Positions 24,298 to 35,709 of a DNA stretch of 64,000 nt are shown piece after piece (position 1 is the first letter of the stretch; every line of letters starts with the position of its first letter). The stretch is taken from contig NC_088301.1 of NCBI RefSeq assembly GCF_032854445.1, forward strand, positions 9,670,281 through 9,734,280. The letters run 5' to 3'. A program made the position numbers and the translations under genes. This DNA is from Liolophura sinensis. Its lineage: Eukaryota; Mollusca; Polyplacophora; Chitonida; Chitonidae. The notes beneath the pieces are model-generated. The model was not told the origin of the DNA. It did not search any database and worked only from the letters and a program-made list of their open reading frames with translations.

Positions 24298-24519
24298 ATT
24301 GAATGAAGCAAGGGAGTCGTCACGAGTTGAACACTGTGAGATATATATGAAACGATAAAATCCTAGTAATTACACATTTAATAAAATGGTAAAGACAAAA
24401 GCTGTACGAAGAAACTGAAGTTTGTGCTAGCGAGTATGCGGCACCATTCACTTTTAATTTGTTTGCACACGTTTGTTCATGCCCAGTTTAACAGAGGTAA
24501 AGTTGGGCACCGCATAAGA

Positions 24520-24712
24520 CCATCATCGTACCATCTTTCCATTGCCCAGCAATGACACGTAGTGATGGCGCGATGAGCATCGCACTATGGCTACCTGCCA
24601 TCGTAGTATCGTGCCTTCGCTCCGTGCCAATGTGTCATCGGTTCGTGTCATCGTGCCCTCGCTTCATGCCATCGCCCTGCCAAAAATACTCACGCGCAGT
24701 GCATTTTGGTTT
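24520..24712. repeat. CCATCG/CGATGG degenerate repeat element, copy 1
   Basis: A low-complexity block is built from 'ccatcgt', 'tcgtgcc' and 'cgatgg' words in both orientations. Its right part (24612-24704) is duplicated at 25217-25315 with an offset of about 605 bp, sharing 'cgtgccaatgtgtcatcggt' and 'ctgccaaaaatactcacg'. Confidence 0.8.
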
Positions 24713-25089
24713 TTATTTTACCTTTTCCGCTGCTGATACTTGTCCAAAATCTTTAACTGTTCTTTTTATTTTTCGAGCGTTTATCCTTAAGCGTGTACAC
24801 ACAGGAAGCGGAGCCAATAATGACGTCTCCCGATGCAATGGGTTCTTGAAACCGGACTTAAGGAGTTTAACGTTATGAATTAGAAAAAAGCATTCTAACT
24901 GCATTTTCCTTACAATAATATAAACGTACAACATATCAATGTGCAGAGCTGGTGATAATACGAGTCACTGACGAAAGACAATTTTGGTAGCGATTTGGAC
25001 TGATTTTACAGATAACTGAATATTGACGATTGGTTAAAGAAATACACTTTAGTAATAAGATGTATGGAGAATGTGCACTACGTCACTTA

Positions 25090-25350
25090 TCTTAACGCCG
25101 ATGGCACGATGATGTGAAACGACTGCACGACGGCACGAAACGATAACACGACTTCACGAAGCCTTGTACCATAGTGCCATCGCTTCGTGCTATCGTTCTA
25201 TCGTTTCGCATCTTCCTGTCATCGCTTCGTGCCAATGTGTCATCGGTTCGTGTCATCGTGCACTCGCTTCATGCCATTGCCCTGCCAAAAATACTCACGT
25301 GACCAGAGCAGTGCATGTCCGGGCGATGGAACGATGGCACGATGGTACTA
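25090..25350. repeat. CCATCG/CGATGG degenerate repeat element, copy 2
   Basis: The left part has 'gatggcacgatg' and 'cacgaaacgataacacgact'; the right part has 'atcgcttcgtgctatcgttc'. The two halves are roughly inverted, so the element is semi-palindromic. It contains the direct duplicate of 24612-24704. Confidence 0.8.
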
Positions 25351-27297
25351 TGATTGCCTTATCTGGTTTCCATAGATAGAGAAGAAAGGATGCATCTCCG
25401 GGCCTGGTTTCACGAAAGTTTTTTAGCGTAAACAATATGATATAATACTGTACTTAGACCTAGGTGTTTCAGCATAAGGAATATTATCACGTCACATCAT
25501 GAAAATTTTATGGAATCTGCCGAAGATTTTGTTCTAAACTCTTCACTTTTATGGGTTAAAAAGTGTTATTCGTCGTAAATCTTTTCGAAAGCTCTGTTAG
25601 CCCTGTTAACTAGGGTATCTCTCAAATCATTTTTATATTTCCACCTAGTTTCTCTCAGGACTGAAGTAGCACTAAGTTTTTCCATAAAAATTCCATGTAG
25701 GACTTACGCAAAAACACTACCGACTTCAGCAATTTACTTGCAACGAGACACTAACAGGAAATATGACCTTACTTTGTCCGCCCATCGCCTACGATATTTA
25801 AAGTTGATCAATTCATACTGATAAAAATCAGTAAAAGGTTAAGGCGATTCAGTGGAACCAGGTGCTAGTGAGGATGAATATCACATTAGCCCAATACAGA
25901 CAGAGGAAAGAGAAAAGTTTGCAATTACCACGCGATTCCGTGGGTATTATTTCTAACCAAATGTCGTTTTCGCCCAGTGCAAAATTTACCGCTCCAATAC
26001 AAGAGGCTGACCACTGAATCTTAGTATGACCATTCTCAGAAGCAATTTTGCAATGGAATGAAATTAAATTGTCTAGATATCGTAGTCTAGGGAGTTAAAC
26101 GTCCCTGTTTAACACTCCGTTACTTATTATCCCGCATTAAAAACCATTTCACAAGACATGGATAATTTTCTCCTTTGTTTTTATGAGGCACGGACTTGCT
26201 GGTTAATGCCTCCTCTTGTGGTTGTTCTTCAGAATACCCGGATGGCGTGTACAGAATGTCACCCACTCCGCTTCAAATTCCGCTTACTTCGAGGCTTCGA
26301 GTAGCGATATATATTTTTGATTAAGGAGGACTTATAAGCTAGCTTCTGATATGATTTGGAGTCTGATTAAATTCTGACTCCTTTCTAATTGTTTAACTTT
26401 TTACGCATTTTTTGTTTATTGGTTGTTGAATCTGGAATGGACCTGGAATGGACCTCGGGTGTCCACATGACTGACGATCAGTATACGAATTTATAACTTT
26501 TGCCCCAGCCTAATGTTTTGGTTTGTCTTTGCTGCCTTCTTTGAAACGACGGCGATAATATTTCATTGCATTATCATATCGTGTAGTTAACTCGCATTTT
26601 CAAAATTAATAATGCCATCATTGCATTTTTTTAAACCAAATTCTGCTCAGGCCATGGTGTTACGGATGTATATTGTGGATATATTTTATTCTCTATAAAA
26701 AATGTGATAAATGTATCTTGCTAGGCTTACCGAATTCATGAGGTAATTGAGTTTTAGCCCTGTTCAACATGTGCGATGAGTTATATAAGAGATGGAAAAC
26801 AAGCTTTGATATTCACCTACGCCCTTTTGACTAAACATAAAGAACGCGTCGATGTTTCCAAAACAGGTGGTTATGACAATTATAGCATTTAAAATGACAG
26901 GTAATCAGTTCAATGCAACAAAAGTTCAGTTAACTGAAGTCCTTGTGGAATAACCTGAAGTGAGAGAGGAATGTGGTTCTTTCTTGTGAGCTCGAGATAC
27001 ACAAATATCAACGGTATTTTGCACCATTTACGCCGAGTGATAGAACTGCTGTAGAGAGCTTTGGATAAGAAATGTTTTTCTTTATGAGATGTAATACGTT
27101 TGTACTACAGAAATTCTATATATTTTATATTACATGTTCTAGTGGTAATCCAGTGTCAATAGTGAATGGGGAGGCGGTATTTTTTTAATCCCGTGAGATG
27201 ACACTAGTGTAAAGCAGGACCTCAAGCCATTGTTTAAGTGCTGTATCGTGCGATTGTATGTTAAAATATAATGACAATACAGTATTAGTAGTGGTTA
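25351..27297. other. Unassigned stretch with one possible MITE end
   Basis: 'gggcctggtttcacgaaag' at about 25399 resembles the end of the MITE group described at 40.7 and 41.1 kb, but no convincing partner end was found. I see nothing assignable in the rest. Confidence 0.3.
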
Positions 27298-27442
27298 GAA
27301 TAGTTAGAATAAAACCCTAACTAATGTAAAATAACAAGCGTCCGGATTTCACTGGTAATATGTGTGACTATTTGCCATGTATCACACTGTGGTTACTACT
27401 CGTCTGTTGCCGTCTTTCCTGTAAGTCTTTCATTATTTTGCA
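27298..27442 (+). repeat. Family D dispersed repeat, copy 4
   Basis: 'gaataaaaccctaac', 'acaagcgtccggatttcact', 'atgtgtgactatttgcc' and 'ctgtaagtcttt' follow the family order. Uniquely among the copies, an ATG at 27360 opens a 35-codon frame beginning MCDYLPCITLWLLLVCC, which looks like a signal peptide. The 'gtaagt' at 27421 would be a good splice donor. The other copies lack one or both of these features. Confidence 0.8.
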
Positions 27443-27651
27443 TCTTGTGGTATATATGATTTCGTAACAATACTCCCAGTCCAGCATATGATTGATCGAT
27501 ATGAGGCGATCCAAGGACACAGACGCCATAGAGCATTTTTTTTCAATGTTGACTCCTCTCGTCGTATAGTGTAGTTAAAAATGTTGTCTAAAAATCAAAA
27601 GAGATCTACCTTTACAGTTTTATGATAAAAAAGTTGTGGATATAACCCTAA

Positions 27652-27847
27652 CCACAAAGGCACTTCTGACAAGTCAAAACTTTAAACATCCTCAGAATGC
27701 TTAATTCATGGTATTGGAGGTTGAAATTTTGGCACGTGTGTATCAGATAAAATTGATGAGGTGCTCAAAATTTGAATCTCTGTGACCCCAAAATAAGGCA
27801 CAAAATCGTATTTTAGGTTTTGACTTAAGTCAGAAATGGCTTTGTGG
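27652..27847. mobile_element. MITE with TIRs of about 29 bp
   Basis: The left end 27652-27680 ('ccacaaaggcacttctgaca') is the reverse complement, with a few mismatches, of the right end 27817-27847 ('gtcagaaatggctttgtgg'). The total is 196 bp and has no coding capacity. The right-end motif 'ctttgtggaatcgg' recurs at about 36.03 kb. Confidence 0.75.
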
Positions 27848-29125
27848 AATCGGACTCAGTACACAAGCCGAGCAACGGTGAGATCCGGTGGGGGAATCTA
27901 TGTGTAGTGGTCACTAAAAAGGACCGGATTCACACGACGCGATTCGTGGAATGCTAAAATCATTTAAAATACCATTTGTCACTTAATTCTTTGCGACTAA
28001 TCCAGTTCAATGGGTCAGTATGGCAAATCGCACCGTAAGAAAGAGGATGATGATATGACCCTAAACAAAACTTCTCCGCCTCGTAAATACAAAGGGTGAT
28101 TCTTCACTTGGCCATGCAAAAGTATGGAAAATTATCTTCTTCCACCGGAACAAACAATATCATTAACTGGACAAACGTACCGTTAAACATTGATTTTGAG
28201 ACCACAGGCAAACAAAGCTAAACACTATTCCGACTGTTTTTCTTCTGCATCTAAACACGTGGAAAGTAGTTTCTCTTTAAGTCACATTTACAATAGACAG
28301 CCTTATGTAAAAGGTGAAAACTATCAGGTTAACTTAAACGGATCAGAACAAATGATCTAACAGTGCTGTATTTGTCATCAGAAAAAATGGCAAACGGGTA
28401 ATAATGTAATTGCTCAATCATACATGCATGTTAAAATTTGTTTCCAATTATTGACACGCGTTTGCCATTTAGCGGCGTGTTCAGTACAAAAGTGATAAAC
28501 ACCACATCAGTCATATCCGCTAGAGCCTGGAAATTCTATCCCCATATATGTGGTCGTTTTACCTCAGACCTTAACGTCTGCCTAAATATATGTGTCATAT
28601 GAGAATTTGGAACAGTAAGGTACCAGTATTTACCAAGAGGGCACAGGTGCTGTTTCTTGATTTATGTCAGTATTTGTCTGACTGGTGTTTTATGACGTTT
28701 TCAAGAGCAGCTGATGTTTGTCTTCCCATGTTCCTTGAAGTGAGTGTGACTTACAAACGATCAACGCCGTTTTACCATTTGCTTGTTTGCTTGTTACCAT
28801 TCATACTGCAATGTTGCAGAATAAACATACTGGACATGGATAATACGACTTGCAGTTTAACTTCATATTTCCACCATTCTTTCTCAATATTAACAATGCC
28901 TTCTTGAGCATGAATATAGGCTAAACGGTGCGTAACGGTAAAGTGGTCCATGAAAAATCACTGGTACATGACAGCCAGATTTCCCTCACAAATGTGCATG
29001 CCGATGAGTTAATACCTTTAAACACCACTGACAACTTACACTGACTCTATAATTAAAGCTACCAGTGTTGCACTGCTTGTGTTTTTCTATAAGGATTGTA
29101 TTTATTTTATTTGAATTGTATTCAT
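27848..29125. other. Unassigned stretch
   Basis: A 105-codon plus-strand frame (28590-28907) is cysteine- and leucine-rich, without recognisable domains or clear splice context. I do not call it a gene. Confidence 0.3.
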
Positions 29126-29181
29126 TGTATTTGATTGGTGTTTTACGCCGTACTCATTATTTCATTTATACGTCTATAAGA
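29126..29181 (-). mobile_element. SINE-A tail fragment
   Basis: 'tgattggtgttttacgccgt' then 'actcattatttcatttatac' is the reverse complement of the SINE-A 3' end. Nothing more of the element remains. Confidence 0.75.
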
Positions 29182-29291
29182 TTTGCAAGATGGAGTGTTC
29201 GAGTCTAGCCTTCAATAACCTGGCCTTACTTTCCATCACTCCCTAATTTCGTCGTCCGTTCCACACCCACAAATCAGTTGGACATTGTAAC

Positions 29292-29699
29292 CTAAATATA
29301 GACACTGATTTCAGCTTCGGGTTTCAATGTGAGGATTTTTAACATTTGTCCTTTGGGCAATAAACGTTTAGCTCTCCAACGACAGATAGTGTAGATATAA
29401 TTTCTAAAGATATACTGATGTACATGATGATGTAGATGTACGTAATCAGGGTTGGAACGCCCGGCGATGGCCTTGTGAAACTCAAGGAAATGGAAAAAAA
29501 TACGAATATGGATTGCTAACAGGGTATTTGATATGACTTTAATGGTGGTATAGAGCCAACCCGTAACCTGTGGAGATAAGGACTGGTAGCCTTTTACTGA
29601 CTCTCTTTGGATGGAGGTGATCAAAGACGGTAGTTTCATTTCACCAAGGATCAGTGCATCGCTTCGAGCATTTTCTAGTGCTACAGATGCGTGAAACAA
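29292..29699 (-). CDS. Unrecognised 135-codon open frame (low confidence)
   Basis: One of the longest open frames in the window, but of a length chance alone can produce in 64 kb. It has no recognisable domain. A hydrophobic stretch (LAIHIRIFFHFLEF) lies near the middle and a basic segment (CRWRAKRLLPKG) near the end. A further minus-strand frame at about 30040-30150 sits between an acceptor-like 'aactgtag' and a donor-like 'gtaaat', and another lies at 30384-30572. With 31222-31632 they could be exons of one minus-strand gene, but nothing ties them together except strand and order. Confidence 0.15.
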   Translation of the reverse strand: MFHASVALENARSDALILGEMKLPSLITSIQRESVKGYQSLSPQVTGWLYTTIKVISNTLLAIHIRIFFHFLEFHKAIAGRSNPDYVHLHHHVHQYIFRNYIYTICRWRAKRLLPKGQMLKILTLKPEAEISVYI

Positions 29700-30942
29700 G
29701 TGATACCGTATCTATTTCAACAGTATAGCATTTCGCAATCACGTTGCCTTATGTAATGACAACGTTTAGGTTTGATCACAAGAGAAGCTTGTTTTGTGCA
29801 TTATCCATAATGTAATCTAAATGACAAGAGGGGTTATTTGAGTGATTAACGTTAATGATAGCCTCTACCTTTAAATACATCTCCATATTGAGAGATGAGG
29901 AGAAAATCAGTCAGCTAAGATTTTCATAGCTTGGGTTGAGTCTCGGTCCTCGAGAGAGTAGACAGTAGACGATGTTCGTGAGATCGTTTGCTTGAGGGCC
30001 ACATATCCTACAGTACTATGGTGTACGTATATTTACATGGTAACATGTGGCACAGTTGGCTGATAACTTGTCAAAGGTCGCTGCATAACCCGGGGCACCC
30101 ATGTTTCCAAAACCCATAAAGCTGATTACCATGGCAGTATGACACTGAATCCTACAGTTTTCATTATCGTGTCGAAGAGCAACAAGTGCCCCTTTGTGGT
30201 CATCCAAATTAATTATTGGAAATGTTTATTTTTTAATTATGTCAATTTATACCGCACTCTTTCCGTCTTTTGTGAACTCTTTCATTTCTTTCTCCTGCGT
30301 TTGGCATTGTGTGTTTTAATAGAATCAGTCAAAGCGGAATAACTGTACGACTGCTTACAACAGTTGGCTCTGGGATATCCTCTTCAATGCATATTTATAA
30401 ATTTCATCTTCCATAAAATTTGCAAGACATTCTTTGTTCCCTTTCTTTCCCTCTGAATAATGGCGAAGAGAAGAGATAGTCCTACATAAGATGGATGGGT
30501 TATAGAAAGTCCGGAATGCCTATGAGGACATTCGGTGACGGATCCGGTGAAATGTAAGATGACGGTTCTCAATGCAGATTTCTTCTCAGTTTATTCATGT
30601 AGATTGTAAATACTGCACATATCCCTTATCCTCAAACCGAGATATTTATTGCTATATATTAAAAGTTTACATATGCCAAAGGAGTTTAGAAAACACCATG
30701 TGACAGAGAGGTTTTATCTAAGAACAACACCGTAAAGCTCAATAGACTAACCATTTAAGGAAAATGGGAAAGTTTTGTTTAAAGTCAGAATGAGGTTGCC
30801 GTAAGATAAATGTACTCATTACTGAGAAGTGCAATTTGACGGATTGTTGGTGATATAATCATCGCTCAGAAGTTCGGTTTTAAAGCTGCGCATTCTAGCA
30901 TTAATCATTTTCTGGTGAGTGAAAAGATGTGTCTTATACTCC

Positions 30943-31141
30943 GTGGCCTCCGTGGATTAGTTGGTTAACGCGCTACCAACTAAGCTCATGCTGGCTTCCT
31001 ATCCGACCGTACGTGCGAAGGTCCTCCAGGCGCCTGAGTATGGTCGTAGGGGCCGCCAGGTTTCTTCCCACCATAATGCTGGCCACCGTCGTGAAATATT
31101 CTTGAGTACGGCGTCAAACACTAATCAAATAAATAAATAAA
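30943..31141 (+). mobile_element. SINE-A with internal deletion
   Basis: The tRNA-like head 'cctccgtggattagttggtt' and 'aacgcgctacc' lead directly to 'aagctcatgctggcttccta', so the middle of the head region is deleted. The body and the 3' end 'gtacggcgtcaaacactaat' with an (AATA)n tail are intact. The sequence is close to the other well-preserved copies. Confidence 0.92.
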
Positions 31142-31221
31142 ATTATGTGGTTAAATATAGATGTAAAACAATTTGTGATGACGTTAAATGGAGTACTAGA
31201 AACACGTGTGTCAAAGAGACT

Positions 31222-31632
31222 TCAACGAAATCTACCACACTGGTGTGAACAAACCGATCTTGCAGACTTTATTGAGTAAGTAAATTCACTTGACATGAAC
31301 TCCGTCATATTTTTCCTCTGGTTGGACAAGATTACATTGGAATCGTAGTCATCAGAATCTCCATTTGCGTCACTGACTGGTCGGGAGTAAACCTTAGCCC
31401 AGAGGGACCATCCAAGAAGAATTACAGGAATTTGGTTACGGATGAGTTTCACGGGATATATGTTAAATCCCTCTGTGTGGAAAACGAAGAAAAAAAAATA
31501 CAAGCTAGCCAAAATTTGTTGATTTGCAGAGACTTGTATCGCCATGTAAATAAAGCGATAGTGGCCACTAGGAATCCGGCAAAGCATCCATGACAACTTC
31601 TTCATCATAATTAGACTGATGATTTGGTTCAA
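31222..31632 (-). CDS. Unrecognised 136-codon open frame (low confidence)
   Basis: The frame encodes a possible membrane segment (ILASLYFFFFVF), a second hydrophobic stretch (IPVILLGWSLW) and an acidic, serine-rich part (SDANGDSDDYDSN). I recognise no family. The segment order could fit one exon of a membrane protein, but no partner exon can be demonstrated. Confidence 0.15.
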   Translation of the reverse strand: MNQIISLIMMKKLSWMLCRIPSGHYRFIYMAIQVSANQQILASLYFFFFVFHTEGFNIYPVKLIRNQIPVILLGWSLWAKVYSRPVSDANGDSDDYDSNVILSNQRKNMTEFMSSEFTYSIKSARSVCSHQCGRFR

Positions 31633-31859
31633 GCTCTCAACGGTTTCCCTGTTACTTTACGTCAGGAGATTTGATAGTCACTTAGCAAAGATGGCAAACT
31701 TCACAGAGCATTGATTGGTTTTCTGTAGCCGCTGTCTTGTGAATGCAATAAAAAATCACATATAAGAAATAAATAATCTAAATTTTGCAATATATCTTGT
31801 TAGAACACTTCTCGGTTAGACTGGAGATACACCCAATGTGTGATTAAAAAGAATATATC

Positions 31860-32035
31860 ATGTATACCACTTGGAAATAAACACTAACACAACCATTCAC
31901 ACCAATTTAAGAACCATTATCACACATTTCTTTCAGTGTCATTTAACACGAATTTTTTCCACAATCATTTTCTCCAACTTTCACTCAACCATTGACTTAA
32001 ATTTCCACACGATCACTGACACCATTTTTGCTATA
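31860..32035. repeat. G-poor, CA/CT-rich low-complexity tract
   Basis: About 170 bp are strongly depleted in G on the plus strand and carry loosely repeated words such as 'acaccatt', 'cacaatcat' and 'ttccacacgatcac'. It is probably an old, decayed short tandem repeat. Confidence 0.5.
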
Positions 32036-32539
32036 AGCTTCCAGTGAATAAAGCTGGTTGCAATCAATAGAAGTGCAGTTACATGAGTCAGTTTTATAAT
32101 TTCTATTTAGTTATAATTGCTAAATGGTTTTAAAATACTACTTGTCAGACAACTTCATGGGCGAGTGAGTGCTGGACACGTGCTCCAGTTTGCTCGGTGA
32201 CCCGACGAGTGTTCACATCATGTGTCAGCTATTTGACTACACGTGGAGCTTTCCTACATCCACATCTGTGTTGCGATTGTTGCTGCCGTTAAACACAACA
32301 GTAGGCTCCCTTTTGTTCAAACACGAACAAAATAATAAATATATTTATTTACCCACAAACACATTGGAGATACAGCAGTAGGGTAACATGTGGAATGGCG
32401 GTGATTGGTGGCCGACTTTTAGGCCTCTGTGGCTTTCATCAATGCGATTAGATTTTGTCCTACTTGGACAGTTGTCTCTCTGTCGTTTGTGCTGACATTA
32501 GTGGGGTGTGGACGAGAATATGGACCCCAGGGTATACTT

Positions 32540-33120
32540 TTCTTTTGGCTAATCTAAAACACTTTGTATTATTAATACCCGACGGAGTACGATTGGAGTC
32601 ATGCTATATTTTATTGATGGAATATGCTCAGAGTAACCCGGGGGAAGAGGGGGGGGGGAAATCTCCATAGGAAACCAAACTTTGACGAAGGCTGTGTGCA
32701 TCTCAACAGGTAGCTAATTGATACTATAGGTGTCCTCCAGAGATAGATATCTGGGGATTTATCGAGGTTTTCAAACGAGTTAATTATTTATTTAATGCCA
32801 TACACGATCATCTTAACAGGCTTGCGGCACAGTGTCCCAATCCAAGGTTCTCTATGATTAACGAGTGACGTCCTTGGCACCGTTAAAACCGGTATCATAT
32901 ATGTATCAAATTACATGCCGACTTGTAAACAGTCAGCACTCCTATAAATTCGGATGTCGTCATCTAAGGAAAAGTCTTTCAGTATGGCGTTAAAAACCAA
33001 TCAAATTAATAAAACAGTGTCTTTCAGAGTCACATCTATGACGGTTATTGAGAAAAGAAAGCCTGCAAGATTGTCTCCTTGAATGCACGTACATGCACGT
33101 GCAATAACAGTACTCGCTAT
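32540..33120 (+). repeat. Duplicated block F, copy 1
   Basis: 32540-32823 matches 36690-36962 in direct order ('tttgtattattaatac', 'ctccataggaaa', 'ttttgacgaaggc' in variant form, 'ctccagagatag', 'gagttaattattta', 'aacaggcttg'). Weaker similarity continues to 33120, with 'ctttgaatgcac'-type sequence also near 37.72 kb. A degraded SINE-A tail is embedded at 32940-33014 ('ggcgttaaaaaccaatcaaa'). Confidence 0.75.
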
Positions 33121-33214
33121 GCGTTAACTTTTCTGGCTTGGCAAAAGTAAGTTAGAATTGATATTTAAAAAAAATGCGTTTATCAATTTATTTGTAATTA
33201 TTTTTCTCTTTCAT

Positions 33215-33475
33215 TAGGGGCCACCGTGGCTTAATTGGTTAGCGCGCTAGCGAAGGGTAATGCAGTCAGTGTAAGTTCAAATCCAGCTAATAGTGGACTT
33301 GAAATCACCGGTAAATTCACTATAATGGGGTTCTGTCAAACCTGCGGATGGTCGTGGGTTTCCCCCGGGCACTGCCCGATTTCCTCCCACAATAATGCTG
33401 GCCGCCGTCGTATAAGTGAAATATTTTTGAGTACGGCGTAAAACACCAGTCAAATAAATAAATAAATAAAATTAA
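33215..33475 (+). mobile_element. SINE-A, full length with target-site duplication
   Basis: The head 'gccaccgtggcttaattggt' with 'tagcgcgctagcg' and the box B-like 'gtaagttcaaatcc' lead into the complete body and the 3' end 'gtacggcgtaaaacaccagt' with an (AATA)n tail. Flanks 'tctctttcat' (33205-33214) and 'tctctttgat' (33476-33485) form a 10-bp duplication with one mismatch, confirming retroposition. Confidence 0.95.
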
Positions 33476-34149
33476 TCTCTTTGATCGTAGTAAGCTGTGC
33501 TCAAGAACTTTTAGCTGATGTGACGGTTGTTAGGCTTATATATTGAGAGTAAACGACAAATCCCCAATCTAAGAAGTGGATGTTAGATATGAACACGCGA
33601 TCATCCTTGTCACAGAATGATACCCAATATAAATGTGAGGTAGTAAAACGAATTTTAAACGCTTGCCTCCCTCAGGACATTTAACCCATTAAAACCTAGC
33701 AATGAAAGTTATTTTCAAACAATTGATAAACTTGAAATGACTAAATGATGTATTAACATTTAAAGGTTTTATAGCAGAGAGACAGGACAGACCTTATCCA
33801 TGTTCATAGTCACACCAATATGTACTCTTGTTATCAGTGAAAAAAGGCGCACAAAACTGCACCCGAATGTTGAAGACCTCGTTTTTTTGAAAATCCTGAT
33901 AGCTTAAAGATATGTTCCACTTTCCGCTTATATGAACTGAAAACTCAATATACATAGCTGCGTTCAGTAGATACGGCACAAGCTTACTTCTGTAAAATCA
34001 GTACGGTAGGGCAATATTGAATTAGACTACTCACTACTCGGCTTCCGCTCTTCAAGAACGAAGCATTCTCCAGGGATTTGGACCGATTATAATCATCTTG
34101 CTTTTAAACGGACAAACAAACGTTGTAGTGAAATAATGAAATGATCTCA
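33476..34149. other. Unassigned stretch
   Basis: No assignable gene or repeat. Confidence 0.35.
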
Positions 34150-34330
34150 TACTTTGGGGTGCGGATGAGGCGACAAAATTCCTGTTTACAGCACGCTGAC
34201 AGACCACAATAATTGCACTTAACTTTTAGTCTAAAAGAGTAAATTGGAACCCTAGAGTCTAAAATCGCAGGAAAAGACGAATAACTTTCCTCTCTATAGA
34301 TGGACCTTCACTTCGTGGCGACAAATTCCA
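34150..34330 (+). repeat. Dispersed repeat G, copy 1
   Basis: 'accacaataattgcacttaa' and the following 'cctctctatagat..acttcg' align with 38945-39095. Its left end ('tgaggcgacaaaattcctgt', then 'ttacagca', 34166-34193) recurs with one mismatch at 35881-35908, on the other side of the LINE remnant. Confidence 0.6.
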
Positions 34331-34594
34331 AGGTTTTCTGTGGATCAGTGTTGTGTTTTGTGCCAAGACTTGTTGTGGGCATACATGAAGGTATGGCAAA
34401 TCAGCTCTCTCTCATCCATTCCATCACACGACTCTAGTTTGATCAATTTCTGTGGATCTTGACGAGCAATCTCAGTTCAGTGGACAAACTTGTGGCCGCC
34501 ATACTTGGTGACAGTGTTTAGATGGCATACAATCTTCAGTGAGGCTCTCTACGGGCTTTCTCGCGTAGCTTGCAATAACCGGAATATACTACAT

Positions 34595-35709
34595 ATGGCT
34601 GATACTGCTACGTGTTCGGCTGAAATTGACAATGACTCCAATACTGACTCCAATTCTGTGGATGTTCAGGCCGATTATCGTTCCCAGCCTATAATTAACG
34701 AGCTACTATGCTACTTGTCGGATAAGCTGGATGTCTTACCAATTGACATGCTGGTGAAGTTATGTGACGATGTGTATAGTGATACTGAAATTCAAAATGC
34801 AAAGGATATCTTGTATAAGTGCTGCGGAAACCTTGTGACAAATAAAATTCGCAAGAGATCAGGTCCGAACAGAAAGGTGAACTCTCTTCAGGATATATGC
34901 AAAATGCTTCACGAATTGGAACCCAGTGATATTCCATGCTTTGTGGCTCGGCAACTGAGCAAGTTACCTCCCGTGTCAACAAATCATATTGATGTTTCCT
35001 CTCTCTTACGTGAATTGGCAGGAGTTAAGCTCCAGATGAATGACATTGTTAGCAAAATGGATGATCTAAACTCAACACAGATCAATGTTCAAAAAAAGTT
35101 GGACCGCTAGAGAAATCTATTACCAGTGTCGGTGAGTGCGCCTCCTCTAAGGATGATACTGAATTATCTCAGTCTACTCGCATCAACGAGTGCAATGTTG
35201 TTGGTGACAGTCCGTTTGCTAATAAAAGCAAAACAGTCCCTTTGTCAGATATAACTAACAACACTGCTCCAAATGAGGCTTCATGTGTAGACCAATCAAT
35301 GGATAAATCTTACGCTGCTGTGCTATCAACTGAAGGATCACATCCTAGCCGTACAACTCTGGAGTATGCTGGAAACGATTTCACAACAGTGATTAGAAAC
35401 AAACCCCGACCAAACAAAAAACATGAATTGCGAGGTTTGCGAACCTATCCCCCTGTGGAAATCTTTATTACCAGATTGGAGCCAACAACCACTTCTAATG
35501 ACGTAATCCAATTTGTTAAGGATAACTCAGGTGTTATCGTTGAATGTAAGAGGTTGGATACTAAATATGACACATATGCATCGTTTTGGATACGAGTAAC
35601 GGGTAAAGTTTCGAATATGTTATTACGTTATGTTATTATTATTATTATTTTTTTTTTTTGTGTGTGTTTATCTTTTTTTTTATTTTTTTATATGGACAAT
35701 TCAGTCTGA
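34595..35709 (+). pseudogene. LINE ORF1 protein, frameshifted and 3'-deleted
   Basis: The start is the ATG at 34595; the frame runs 171 codons to a stop at 35108. The reading then continues in the next frame from about 35101, open to 35709, so a one-base indel probably lies at the A-run 35091-35097. The N-terminal part is acidic (EIDNDSNTDSNSVD), then a helical segment (PIDMLVKLCDDVYSD) and a basic stretch (KIRKRSGPNRK). A putative coiled coil (LLRELAGVKLQMNDIVSKMD) follows near residues 134-158. After the shift, a basic linker precedes an RRM-like-looking segment (PPVEIFITRLEPTTTSNDVI). ORF1 proteins of LINEs bind their own RNA; this copy cannot make an intact one. The assignment rests on architecture and the LINE-like tail. 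Confidence 0.75.

Noticed and set aside
28590-28907. 105-codon plus-strand frame as an exon
   Set aside because: No splice context, no recognisable domain and no second copy or conservation visible.
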